Shown here in pieces: positions 44,454 to 53,547 of a DNA stretch of 64,000 bases. The stretch is taken from assembly GCA_003635265.1 (NCBI GenBank), contig PYIZ01000042.1, positions 23,046 to 87,045 of the forward strand, given 5' to 3'. Origin of the DNA: Candidatus Poribacteria bacterium. GTDB lineage: Bacteria; Poribacteria; WGA-4E; PCPOR2b. Within the stretch, counting starts at the first letter, position 1. Each line of letters opens with the position of its first letter. Under the pieces are notes generated by a model. The model made no database searches. It was given only the letters and a program-made list of their open reading frames with translations, and was not told the origin of the DNA. The position numbers and the translations under genes were made by a program.

Positions 44454-45428
44454 TTATTCCAACACGATTCGCCGTTTTTCCTGCATTGATTGTTCGGCGG
44501 ATAGGCTCACTCGTATTGCTTTGAGTGCGGTGGCTGCGTCTCTATCTGCGGCGCTTGTATCTTGAGTTTGAATCTCCTGTATCCACCGTTCCTGAAGTGA
44601 AATGCTTGGGGCATCAACCGGCGGGATTTCCTCTATCCCTGCCCCCGTTGAACAGTGCCACCTGCCACCACTATCGCTGATTGTACCGCCTGTCAGCACA
44701 TAACGGGCGTGCTGCTCGGATTCCTGAATCTCAACGCCTCCTGCCCAGACCCAACTCCCCAGCCCGCCGTTCTTGAACTCAACATTGACGGTGTTGACAA
44801 ATCGGTTATAATTTCCCTGATCTGTTAAACCTTCGTAGACCGCAGAACCTTCGACGGATCTGACACCTCCGAAGAGATCGATAATGGGATAGATATGGTA
44901 GATAAAAAAATGTGCCGGTGGACCGGAAACAGGCAGATTGAACAAAATCTCTGGGCGTGTGCCTCGCCCCGGCGTGAGGCGCAGAAAGGTGGTCAACAGT
45001 AGATCTCCGAGCCCTTCTACTTTCTGTTTAATCGCCCGATGTGAATTAGATACGGTTTCAGAGTGGTTAATCCGCAGAATCCGTTGATTACTTTGTGCGG
45101 CTTCGACTACGGCTTCACCCGCATCAATTGATCGCGCCAGCGGATATTCCATAAAGATATGTTTATCGCAACGGAATGCTGCGAGCGCGATTTCAGCGTG
45201 GGTGTCGTTGTGGGTGCAAATGACGACACCATCTATATTATCGCGCTGGACGAGCGCGTGCCAATCAGGGATAAACTCCGCGCCATGTTTTTCAGCGAGT
45301 GTGTTGCCTGTTTCAGCGTTTCTCGACGCGATTGCTATAACCTCGACGGTTTCCATTTCAGAGAATTTCTCTGCATGGCGTGTTCCAGTACCACCAGATC
45401 CTATAATACCAATTCTTATTTTCGACAT
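44454..45428 (-). CDS. Gfo/Idh/MocA family oxidoreductase (EYP variant)
   Basis: A 324-residue oxidoreductase with the Rossmann motif GIIGSGGTGTRHAEKF. The usual E-K-P triplet is replaced by E-Y-P in HIFMEYPLARS, so the catalytic Lys is missing at that position. A conserved HFFIYHIYPIIDLFGG fits the active-site helix region. Loss of the Lys suggests altered or absent dehydrogenase activity. It is cotranscribed with the downstream beta-helix gene, pointing to sugar-polymer metabolism. Confidence 0.85.
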   Translation of the reverse strand: MSKIRIGIIGSGGTGTRHAEKFSEMETVEVIAIASRNAETGNTLAEKHGAEFIPDWHALVQRDNIDGVVICTHNDTHAEIALAAFRCDKHIFMEYPLARSIDAGEAVVEAAQSNQRILRINHSETVSNSHRAIKQKVEGLGDLLLTTFLRLTPGRGTRPEILFNLPVSGPPAHFFIYHIYPIIDLFGGVRSVEGSAVYEGLTDQGNYNRFVNTVNVEFKNGGLGSWVWAGGVEIQESEQHARYVLTGGTISDSGGRWHCSTGAGIEEIPPVDAPSISLQERWIQEIQTQDTSAADRDAATALKAIRVSLSAEQSMQEKRRIVLE

Positions 45429-45652
45429 ATTTTTGACCTAATATATTGCGTGATGTATAACAGGTGCATCTTATCACATTTGTATCCGTTCATGCTACCC
45501 AAAATCCGAAACCTAATCAGGATTCGATGAAAAATCTAATACGAGGACGCTATGGTACTAGGGCGCAAAGTTTTTTGCCTTCTTTGCAACGCTGTGCCTT
45601 CGCGCCTTCACGTTTGATTTAACATAAGCCTGAAAATCCTGATTCAGACAGT

Positions 45653-45678
45653 GAACTTTTATTCCTCCTGCGGTGTCA
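45653..45678 (+). promoter_or_regulatory. Possible ECF-type promoter before the sigma factor gene
   Basis: GAACTT at 45653-45658, 16 bases, then GTCA at 45675-45678 resembles ECF promoters (GAAC-N16-GTC). It could allow self-activation by the sigma factor encoded 20 bases downstream. Weak, motif-only evidence. Confidence 0.2.
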
Positions 45679-45697
45679 TTTACAGTGAAAGCCTTTT

Positions 45698-46312
45698 ATG
45701 ATGGAACAATCAGACCAAACCCTCATTTGCAAGATTGTGAAGCGCGATGCCGCTGCCTTTGAAACGCTTTTCGCACGGCATAGTGCGTCCGTCCGCCAGC
45801 ATATCCTTAACATCGTGCGGACTGAAAGTGCTGCCGAAGATCTGATTCAAGAGGTATTTTTGCGTGTCTGGACACGCGCTGAACAGTGGAATGGTCAAGG
45901 CGAGTTCAAGAGTTGGCTTTTCCGCATCGCAACGAACCAGGCCCTCAATCATCTGCGTACCGTGCGGCGACGGCGGCAAGAGCCCCTCGAAACACCGCCT
46001 GACGAATTTGAGGATGAGGATGAACGTCCATCAGATCCAGATTGGCTGATTGATACTTCGTCGCACGGTCCCGAAGTGATAGTGGAGCAGGCTGAACAGT
46101 CCCAGCTGCTCTGGCAGCTTGTTGATGGGCTGCCCCAAGAAAAACGAGAAGTGCTTCACCTCATATATCAGAAAGAGATGGGGCTTCGGGAAACTGCGAT
46201 AGAGCTTGGCATTCCAGAAGGCACCGTGAAGTCGCGTTTACACTACTCCGTAAGGCATCTCGCCCGCGAATGGAAGGAAATCGCAAGCGATTGGGAAGAA
46301 GAGAAGGAGTAA
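45698..46312 (+). CDS. ECF-type RNA polymerase sigma-70 factor
   Basis: A 204-residue sigma factor with the two ECF domains. Region 2 has AAEDLIQEVFLRVWTRAEQW and FKSWLFRIATNQALNHLR. An acidic linker (about 104-125) follows, and region 4 has LPQEKREVLHLIYQKEMGLR then ETAIELGIPEGTVKSRLHYS. No anti-sigma gene follows. The next gene, 225 bp downstream on the same strand, is the compact RNA polymerase, which makes a dedicated sigma-polymerase pair possible. Two ATGs are at 45698 and 45701; the ribosome site is weak. Confidence 0.9.
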   Translation: MMEQSDQTLICKIVKRDAAAFETLFARHSASVRQHILNIVRTESAAEDLIQEVFLRVWTRAEQWNGQGEFKSWLFRIATNQALNHLRTVRRRRQEPLETPPDEFEDEDERPSDPDWLIDTSSHGPEVIVEQAEQSQLLWQLVDGLPQEKREVLHLIYQKEMGLRETAIELGIPEGTVKSRLHYSVRHLAREWKEIASDWEEEKE

Positions 46313-46339
46313 GCGAGTAGGAACATTCCACACTCTACA

Positions 46340-46490
46340 GGACTTACGCACTCCAGATTGTAGTTGCCCGATTCATCGGGCGTATCGGGGCAGGTCCCGA
46401 TTTATCGGGATCCTCGCTTCGCGGGAGATGCCCCTCCCACACTTCCTTCAGTCGGGAGGAAGGGCTTTGACCGTTCAGCTGCGTAAGTCC
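46340..46490. mobile_element. ACTTACGCA inverted-repeat element upstream of the compact polymerase
   Basis: A 151-base element with perfect 11-base ends, GGACTTACGCA (46340-46350) and TGCGTAAGTCC (46480-46490). It contains nested palindromes (CCCGATTCATCGGG, CCCGATTTATCGGG). It has no coding capacity. A TATAAT lies at 46495-46500 just outside the right end, 38 bases before the polymerase ATG, with a TTGACC 22 bases farther up. Partial copy at 35840-35932. Confidence 0.6.
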
Positions 46491-46537
46491 CATCTATAAT
46501 TTACACATGCACGATAGGAAGGAAATAGGAGGATAGC

Positions 46538-49500
46538 ATGTCACACAACATCACTGCATTTTGGCACAAGGAATCCTTTGAAGAATTGATGAAAGAACGG
46601 CTGCCAGAGCTCCTTGCTGACCGAGTGTCGCTCGCCGGATATCATTTTGAGTCAACCGATGAGTACACCTGCCGTGTCAGAATCGTGCTGGCGTCAACTG
46701 AGGGCTATGTTGAGGTAGAATACACGGACATTCCGCAGCCTGATAGAGACGGTATGTTCACGCTCGACGGTGACCCCTATGTTGTCGTGCCGACCGCTTC
46801 GACCGTGAAACTGAAACAAGCGAAGATCGAGTGTGTCGGCGGTCAACTGTACGACTACTTCAAAGCGCGTATCAGGGAAGCACCGCCAGATCTGGAATGG
46901 AATACGTCGCTTGTCCGCTCATGGCTTCCGATTGATCGATGGGTGCGTGAATTCTTTAGTGACACCTTCACCGCTCAGAAACTCTCGCATACCAATTGGC
47001 TCGACAAGCATACACATCTACGTAGGGTGCGGATTTCACAGGGGAATCAGGTGTTTACCGCTGAACACTTTGGACGGACTTGCCCATTTGAAACACCAGA
47101 GGGACCAAATGTCGGCAAAGTTCTGACGATTGCGAGGGGTGCGGAGATTCGCGATGGAAAATTGGTCATCGTGGATGAAAGCCCTGAAGCGACGCTTGGT
47201 CTATCCGCAGCGCTGATCCCTTTTCTTGAACACAACGATCCGCCGCGAATACTCATGGGTGCGAACATGATGCGCCAGTGGCTGTCACCTTCCGCTCCAG
47301 AAACCGCTCCGGTGAATTGTCCCAAGGGTATGTCAAGAGTGGCTGCCTCCCCAGAGCCTGCGCTAGTCCAGACGGGTTACGAACCTGATGCCCCCGACTT
47401 TTGGTGTGGACGTAATCTGTTGACTGCTTTTATCTCTTGGGGTGGTGACACTTTTGAGGACGGCATCGTGATTAGTGAGTCCTGTGCTGCACGTCTAAAT
47501 TTTCCCTATGCCGTTGAACCGGGCGATAAGGTCAGTAACCGTCACGGGACGAAAGGGGTCATTTCGCGCATCTTACCTGACAATGAGATGCCCCATCTTG
47601 CCGATGGTACACCGGTAGAACTCGTTTTCAGTTTTGGTGCTTTGCATGGGCGGATGAACTTTGGTCAAATCCGAGAAGCGGTCATGGGTCGCATTGCGCG
47701 GATGGAGGGGGAAACCGCTATTGTGCCGCCGTTTCAAGCACCTAGTGCCGATCAACTCCGTGAGCGACTCCAAAAGGCAGGACTACCTGAAGATGGGATG
47801 GAAACCCTCACGTTTGGGCCTAACGGTAAGAAACTAGATCGTCCGAGTACGGTTGGTTGGGTCTATTGGGGAAAAACGGTTCACATCGCGCTGGATAAGC
47901 TCAAGGTTTCCGAACCCATCATTCACGAGGCGCCTATATACCATCAAGGGCTTGGCGAACTCGAATACTATACACTACGCAACATTTCAGCATTTGAAAC
48001 TTTGCGGGAACATTTCAACACCCGTGCTTCGACGCGGATAGATGCGGAGACACTTCCCGATCGCGTTACGGCAGGGACAGTTGAGCAGGCGGTACCACCG
48101 ACGCCGATGTTTGCCAAACTCAAGGGGCGACTTTCGGCGGCAGGTCTCCACGCCAACTTTGATGATGACAAACTGACTTTCCAATTTGCGCGTCCGGCTG
48201 GGGATACACTCCATCTTGCCCAGCCGGTTCCCCATCCGTGGCTACATGCTCAAACTATTGATGAGGTTGGTATATGTGAAGATCTTTCCGAGTATCGCGC
48301 ACTTGTTGATGTCACTACCAGAGCAGAGCGGATGTTTGCAAATGATGCACCGGAAAGCCTAACCCTCCAAACCCTCAAGCAACTCCAAACGCGCCTTGCG
48401 GAATATTTCGACGCACTTCTAGGTCCCGCGGACATGCGCTTTACAGCACGGACGTTTTTCAGTGGACGCAGCGTCATTGTACCAGATGCGGAGTTACGTG
48501 CTGATCAGGTCGGCATTCCAGAGCAGATGGCGTGGGCACTTTTCGGACCTCAGGTCGCAAAAGAACTTGGTAATACCAAAGAGGTACAGGGAAAAAGCCA
48601 GAGGGCAACGGATCTCCTTGATGAGTTGATGATGCGTTCGTGGGTGATTTTACATCGAGCCCCTGCGTTTACGCCTACCGCCTTTGTTGCGTTTCAGCCG
48701 GTGCGCCAACCAGACCGCGCCATCCGTGTTCATCCCTTTGTCTGTGAGTTAATGAATGCTGACTTTGATGGCGATCAAGCGGCGGTTTTTCTGCCCATCA
48801 CAGCGGAGGGTCAACGGGAAGCCAGCGAGCAGCTTTCCATCGCTGGGCATCTCAAACGAGATCCGAATATATGTGCAGCCTTAGCCCCGGGACATGATTC
48901 GATATGGGGGTTGGCAAGTTTGAGTCTCACACCCGAAGGACCCAGTGAGCTTTCAGAAATTGTCGGAATGGAGATTGCTATTCCTGAAGGTTTGGTCACG
49001 CGGCGGTCGTTAGCGGATACGCTGAAAGCACTCCTCAAACGCGAAGGGATCGATCACACCATTGAAGTTGCTGAACGTCTGATGCAACGTGGACTCGAAA
49101 TTGTAAAGAGATCGGGAGCCTCCATGAGTCCGTTCCTCAGTAGGGACGATGATAGTCCTCCCGTTCCTACAGATCCCGATGATGCGACAGCGTGGAACGC
49201 TTACGCAGAAGAACTTATGGAGTGGATTGCCGCTTACGAAAACTTTGATGATAACAACTTGGGACCACACATCCTCGCAGTCAAAAGCCGCGCCTTTACG
49301 AGCAGGCTTTATCGACTCGCCTGTGTTGTCGGAGCGCGAGGGACGGTTTCAGATCTTCGAGATTTCGTTTGGACAATCAAGATGGCAAGCCGAGGATTTG
49401 CACAAGGGACAGTTTCAGACGTTCAAGACAGAGATATTGTAATTCGTAACGGGTATTGCGATGGTTTAACGTCTGATGAGCTCTATACACTCTGCGTCGG

Positions 49501-49723
49501 ATCACGGGAGGGGCTTGTTCGACTCAACGCGGAACTGCAACGCGTTGCGTGGGAATTACGCGACAGCAGCCAATCGAAAGGGTTTACCGTTCTCTCCCGT
49601 GCGATGCGAGCCAAGCATCCCGGTGTCGTTTTCGCCCGTGCCGCAGCGTGCGGTGAAATTGATCCGCTTACGGATATTGACAGCCGGCTTTTCGTCGGGC
49701 TGCCTGTCACAACGTCCGAGTGA
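46538..49723 (+). CDS. Compact single-chain RNA polymerase (fused beta and beta-prime cores)
   Basis: A 1061-residue protein that joins shortened beta and beta-prime subunits of cellular-type RNA polymerase. Beta part (about 1-500): THLRR of the rifampicin region at 159-163, GRTCPFETPEGPNVG at 179-193, ALIPFLEHNDPPRILMGANM, FEDGIVISE at 306-314, catalytic lysines K331 and K339 in GDKVSNRHGTKG, GRMNFGQ and GLGELEYYTLR. Beta-prime part (about 630-1061): SGRSVIVPDAEL at 642-653, HRAPAF, VHPFVCELMNADFDGDQ with D742, D744 and D746 (the Mg-binding triad), bridge-helix-like GARGTVSDLRDF, a trigger-loop-like DGLTSDELYTLC, and FARAAACGEIDPLTDI. The beta-prime zinc finger, clamp helices and most lobes are missing. 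GGAGGATAGC precedes the ATG. An ECF sigma gene lies upstream. Single-chain two-barrel polymerases exist in SP-beta phage (YonO) and yeast killer plasmids, but this one keeps more cellular motifs. Confidence 0.9.
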   Translation: MSHNITAFWHKESFEELMKERLPELLADRVSLAGYHFESTDEYTCRVRIVLASTEGYVEVEYTDIPQPDRDGMFTLDGDPYVVVPTASTVKLKQAKIECVGGQLYDYFKARIREAPPDLEWNTSLVRSWLPIDRWVREFFSDTFTAQKLSHTNWLDKHTHLRRVRISQGNQVFTAEHFGRTCPFETPEGPNVGKVLTIARGAEIRDGKLVIVDESPEATLGLSAALIPFLEHNDPPRILMGANMMRQWLSPSAPETAPVNCPKGMSRVAASPEPALVQTGYEPDAPDFWCGRNLLTAFISWGGDTFEDGIVISESCAARLNFPYAVEPGDKVSNRHGTKGVISRILPDNEMPHLADGTPVELVFSFGALHGRMNFGQIREAVMGRIARMEGETAIVPPFQAPSADQLRERLQKAGLPEDGMETLTFGPNGKKLDRPSTVGWVYWGKTVHIALDKLKVSEPIIHEAPIYHQGLGELEYYTLRNISAFETLREHFNTRASTRIDAETLPDRVTAGTVEQAVPPTPMFAKLKGRLSAAGLHANFDDDKLTFQFARPAGDTLHLAQPVPHPWLHAQTIDEVGICEDLSEYRALVDVTTRAERMFANDAPESLTLQTLKQLQTRLAEYFDALLGPADMRFTARTFFSGRSVIVPDAELRADQVGIPEQMAWALFGPQVAKELGNTKEVQGKSQRATDLLDELMMRSWVILHRAPAFTPTAFVAFQPVRQPDRAIRVHPFVCELMNADFDGDQAAVFLPITAEGQREASEQLSIAGHLKRDPNICAALAPGHDSIWGLASLSLTPEGPSELSEIVGMEIAIPEGLVTRRSLADTLKALLKREGIDHTIEVAERLMQRGLEIVKRSGASMSPFLSRDDDSPPVPTDPDDATAWNAYAEELMEWIAAYENFDDNNLGPHILAVKSRAFTSRLYRLACVVGARGTVSDLRDFVWTIKMASRGFAQGTVSDVQDRDIVIRNGYCDGLTSDELYTLCVGSREGLVRLNAELQRVAWELRDSSQSKGFTVLSRAMRAKHPGVVFARAAACGEIDPLTDIDSRLFVGLPVTTSE

Positions 49724-49755
49724 CACGCACGTAAGTTTAAAATCTTATGTGGGGG

Positions 49756-50879
<1,124 letters not shown>

Positions 50880-50993
50880 GTTGTTTTCTCCTTATATTCA
50901 CGAATGTTAATGATAATTTTATTAGTGTAAATTATACCACACAAACATGAAGTGGTCAAGTAAAGTTGTCAAATCTGATGGTTCATTTTACCC

Positions 50994-52190
50994 TTACTGT
51001 TTCTGTTTCAGGAGGGGGACCAGCACAACGGTTATCAGTGGAAGCATCACCAATCCATCTAGTAGTTTCGGCAATCCAATCTGATCGCCGATCATACCGA
51101 CCGGATAGTTCAATAGCCCTGCGGTTCCCCATGCCGCGCCCATTGCAAAACTGGAAGCCAGATTTTCATGTCTAGGAAGCAGCTGTTGTGCCAAAACGAT
51201 ATTGACGGTGACTGAAGTGGAAAGCGTGAAATTTCCCAGAAGAAGCAGGATCAAAAAGAGCACACCGCTACTGTGCAATGCGGCGTATAGAATCGGTGGT
51301 GCAACAATCAATGAAAAGCGTAACAGGGTGTAACGATTAATCCGATCTGAAAGAGAGCCGCCGGTCATGATGCCCATTGAACCCGCAAATACAAAGAGGG
51401 AAAGCACCGCCGAACGCTGGAGGTGTGAAAAATCTTGTTGATCAAGGTGTAGTGAAAGGAAGTTCAATACCCCGACTGTCGTGACGGTTCTTAAGGTGGT
51501 GATTAGATATAACACGATCAGCGGACGCAGTTCGGGACGGAGGGCAATCCAGAGGTTTTCCTTCTTCGCTGTGCTGTGCGAAAACGTTGTCGTCGGCACG
51601 ACCCTTTCCTCGACTGGTCGAGAGTAGTTAGTTTTCGCGACGAGTAGTGTGACGAGAAACCCCGGAATCATACACCACACCAACTTCTCCAGTCCATAGT
51701 GGTTTAACAGGAGCATGATGCAGAATGGACCAATCGCTTGACCTACGTTTCCCCCGGTAATAAACAAGGATACACCGAATCCTCTCCCCCGCTTGGCTAG
51801 TACTGCTGCTTGAACGGCTGCCGGTGGATGGAATGCTGCCGCAGCCATACCGCCGATTATCAGCAACAACATCAATGCGAAAAGGGATGGGACAACACCC
51901 ATCAAGCTGGTGCAAACTGAAGGTATCGCAACACCGAAAATCAAAAAGTACGCGGTCCGCCCTCGGTCTGCAAGTTGTCCGAAGACGACTTGGCTAAAGG
52001 AATTGAAAACCCCAGAAACGGCAATTAGTAGTCCTGCAAGACTACTCCAAGAGGTAGTGTGTGACACGAGCTTTCTGAACAGGAGTGGTAAGAGGTGGGG
52101 TAGGGTTGTGGAGTAGGCATCGACAACAGCATGGGCGAACGTTAACAGATAAAGCCGATTCCGGAGGGTGGTGTTAGATTTATCTAGCAT
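50994..52190 (-). CDS. MFS transporter, fosmidomycin-resistance-like (second of a pair)
   Basis: A 398-residue, 12-helix major facilitator. FAHAVVDAYSTTLPHLLPLL and FGQLADRGR (helix 2-3 loop, motif A form) are clear, as are SLFVFAGSMGIMTGGSLSDR and FHPPAA. The 'HxxVDxYxxxLPxLLP' start resembles the Fsr fosmidomycin-resistance group. Its ATG overlaps the stop of the upstream paralogue by one base (TAATG), so the two are translationally coupled. They may form a heteromeric or redundant exporter; substrate unknown. Confidence 0.87.
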   Translation of the reverse strand: MLDKSNTTLRNRLYLLTFAHAVVDAYSTTLPHLLPLLFRKLVSHTTSWSSLAGLLIAVSGVFNSFSQVVFGQLADRGRTAYFLIFGVAIPSVCTSLMGVVPSLFALMLLLIIGGMAAAAFHPPAAVQAAVLAKRGRGFGVSLFITGGNVGQAIGPFCIMLLLNHYGLEKLVWCMIPGFLVTLLVAKTNYSRPVEERVVPTTTFSHSTAKKENLWIALRPELRPLIVLYLITTLRTVTTVGVLNFLSLHLDQQDFSHLQRSAVLSLFVFAGSMGIMTGGSLSDRINRYTLLRFSLIVAPPILYAALHSSGVLFLILLLLGNFTLSTSVTVNIVLAQQLLPRHENLASSFAMGAAWGTAGLLNYPVGMIGDQIGLPKLLDGLVMLPLITVVLVPLLKQKQ

Positions 52191-53395
52191 TATTTCCGTT
52201 TCAGCAGGGGGACTAGCACGACAGTTATCAATGGAAGCATCACCAATCCGTCCAATACCCTTGCCAGTCCAAAGTGGTCACCGAGTATCCCAACGGGAAT
52301 ACTCAACAGTCCGCCAATGCTCCATGCTGCACCCATCATGAAACTGGAAGCGATATTTTCGTGTTCAGGGAGTAACCGTTGGGCGAGAACGATATTAATC
52401 GTCGTTGAACTGGATAGGACGAAATTTCCCAGAAAGAGAAGAGTCAAAAAGGTGCCCCCTGAGCTATGCAGAGAGAAGTATAAGAGTGGGACGGAGGCGA
52501 TGAAAGAAAACAGCAATAAGCCGTAGTAGTTAATCCGATCGGAGAGTGATCCGCCTACCATGATCCCCATCGAACCGGCGAATATAAACAGTCCGATAAC
52601 TCCTGACCGTGCGAAATCGGAGTACTGCAAGTCATCAAGGTATAACGAGAGAAAATTTTCCAACCCAATCCCTGTTATAGTGCGTACGACGGAGAGGAGA
52701 TATAACACAAGGAGCGGTTGCCAGTGAGGGCGAATTGCTCCCCAAAGATTCTTTCGTTTAGCAGAGCCGTTTGTGGGTGCTGCGATCACTTGAGGTGATA
52801 CATTCACCGCTGCTGGCGGCGGTGCCTTTAAAACTTTCGGAATAAGCAACGCAATGAGTACCCCGGCGGACATGCACCACGGCATCGACTCTAACCCGTA
52901 ACGGTACACCACCAGATACATAATGACTAAGGGACCAAGACCGCGCCCGATGTTTCCTCCCGTCAAGAATATTGATATGGCGAAACCTCTCTCCCCGCTG
53001 GCGAGTGCTGCTGCTTGGCTGGTGGCTTTCGGGTGGAAAGCGGCAACGCCGCAGCCGCCAATCCCTAGCAGCACAAGTGCCACAAAAAGCGAAGGCGCAA
53101 TCCCTAATAGGCTCAACGCAATGGCGGTGAACGCGACGCCAAAAGTAACGAAATGGAGCGTCTGAAACCGATCTGATGCCCAACCGAAAAATATCTGTCC
53201 CAACGAGCTGAAGGTGCTATAAACCGAAATGATTATCCCGGCGAGGCTATTCCGTGCAGCGGTTTGAGACGCAAGTTTTTTGAGCAGCAGGGGGAGTAGG
53301 TGCGGTAAAACGGTCGCGTAGGAATCGATAACGGTGTGGACGACGGTAAGAAAATAAAGCTGTTTTCGCGGGGAAAATGGGGATTTTTTTCGCAT
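52190..53395 (-). CDS. MFS transporter, fosmidomycin-resistance-like (first of a pair)
   Basis: A 401-residue, 12-helix major facilitator, clearly paralogous to the gene after it: YFLTVVHTVIDSYATVLPHL, FGWASDRFQ, AAFHPKATSQAAAL and GLFIFAGSMGIMVGGSLSDR. Both end in VMLPLITVVLVPLLK. Tandem duplication is the likely origin. The intergenic region upstream (53396-53547) holds a TGCGTAAGTC word shared with the inverted-repeat element at 46340-46490. Confidence 0.87.
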   Translation of the reverse strand: MRKKSPFSPRKQLYFLTVVHTVIDSYATVLPHLLPLLLKKLASQTAARNSLAGIIISVYSTFSSLGQIFFGWASDRFQTLHFVTFGVAFTAIALSLLGIAPSLFVALVLLGIGGCGVAAFHPKATSQAAALASGERGFAISIFLTGGNIGRGLGPLVIMYLVVYRYGLESMPWCMSAGVLIALLIPKVLKAPPPAAVNVSPQVIAAPTNGSAKRKNLWGAIRPHWQPLLVLYLLSVVRTITGIGLENFLSLYLDDLQYSDFARSGVIGLFIFAGSMGIMVGGSLSDRINYYGLLLFSFIASVPLLYFSLHSSGGTFLTLLFLGNFVLSSSTTINIVLAQRLLPEHENIASSFMMGAAWSIGGLLSIPVGILGDHFGLARVLDGLVMLPLITVVLVPLLKRK

Positions 53396-53547
53396 TAATA
53401 TAAGCGTTCAAACATTCAGAGTGCGTAAGTCGTGGTCAGGGAATCTCAGCCGGACGACGTTATCTCCAACCAAGAATCGAAAAAATATCGCTTGTCCGGC
53501 GTCGGAGGGTAGAATAGCGCAAAATTACGACGAGGTCAAGGTAATTT

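Noticed and set aside
46538..49723. Interpretation as an assembly artefact joining rpoB and rpoC
   Set aside because: Both halves are much shorter than cellular subunits, share one uninterrupted frame and end cleanly at beta-prime C-terminal motifs, so a chance chimera is unlikely.
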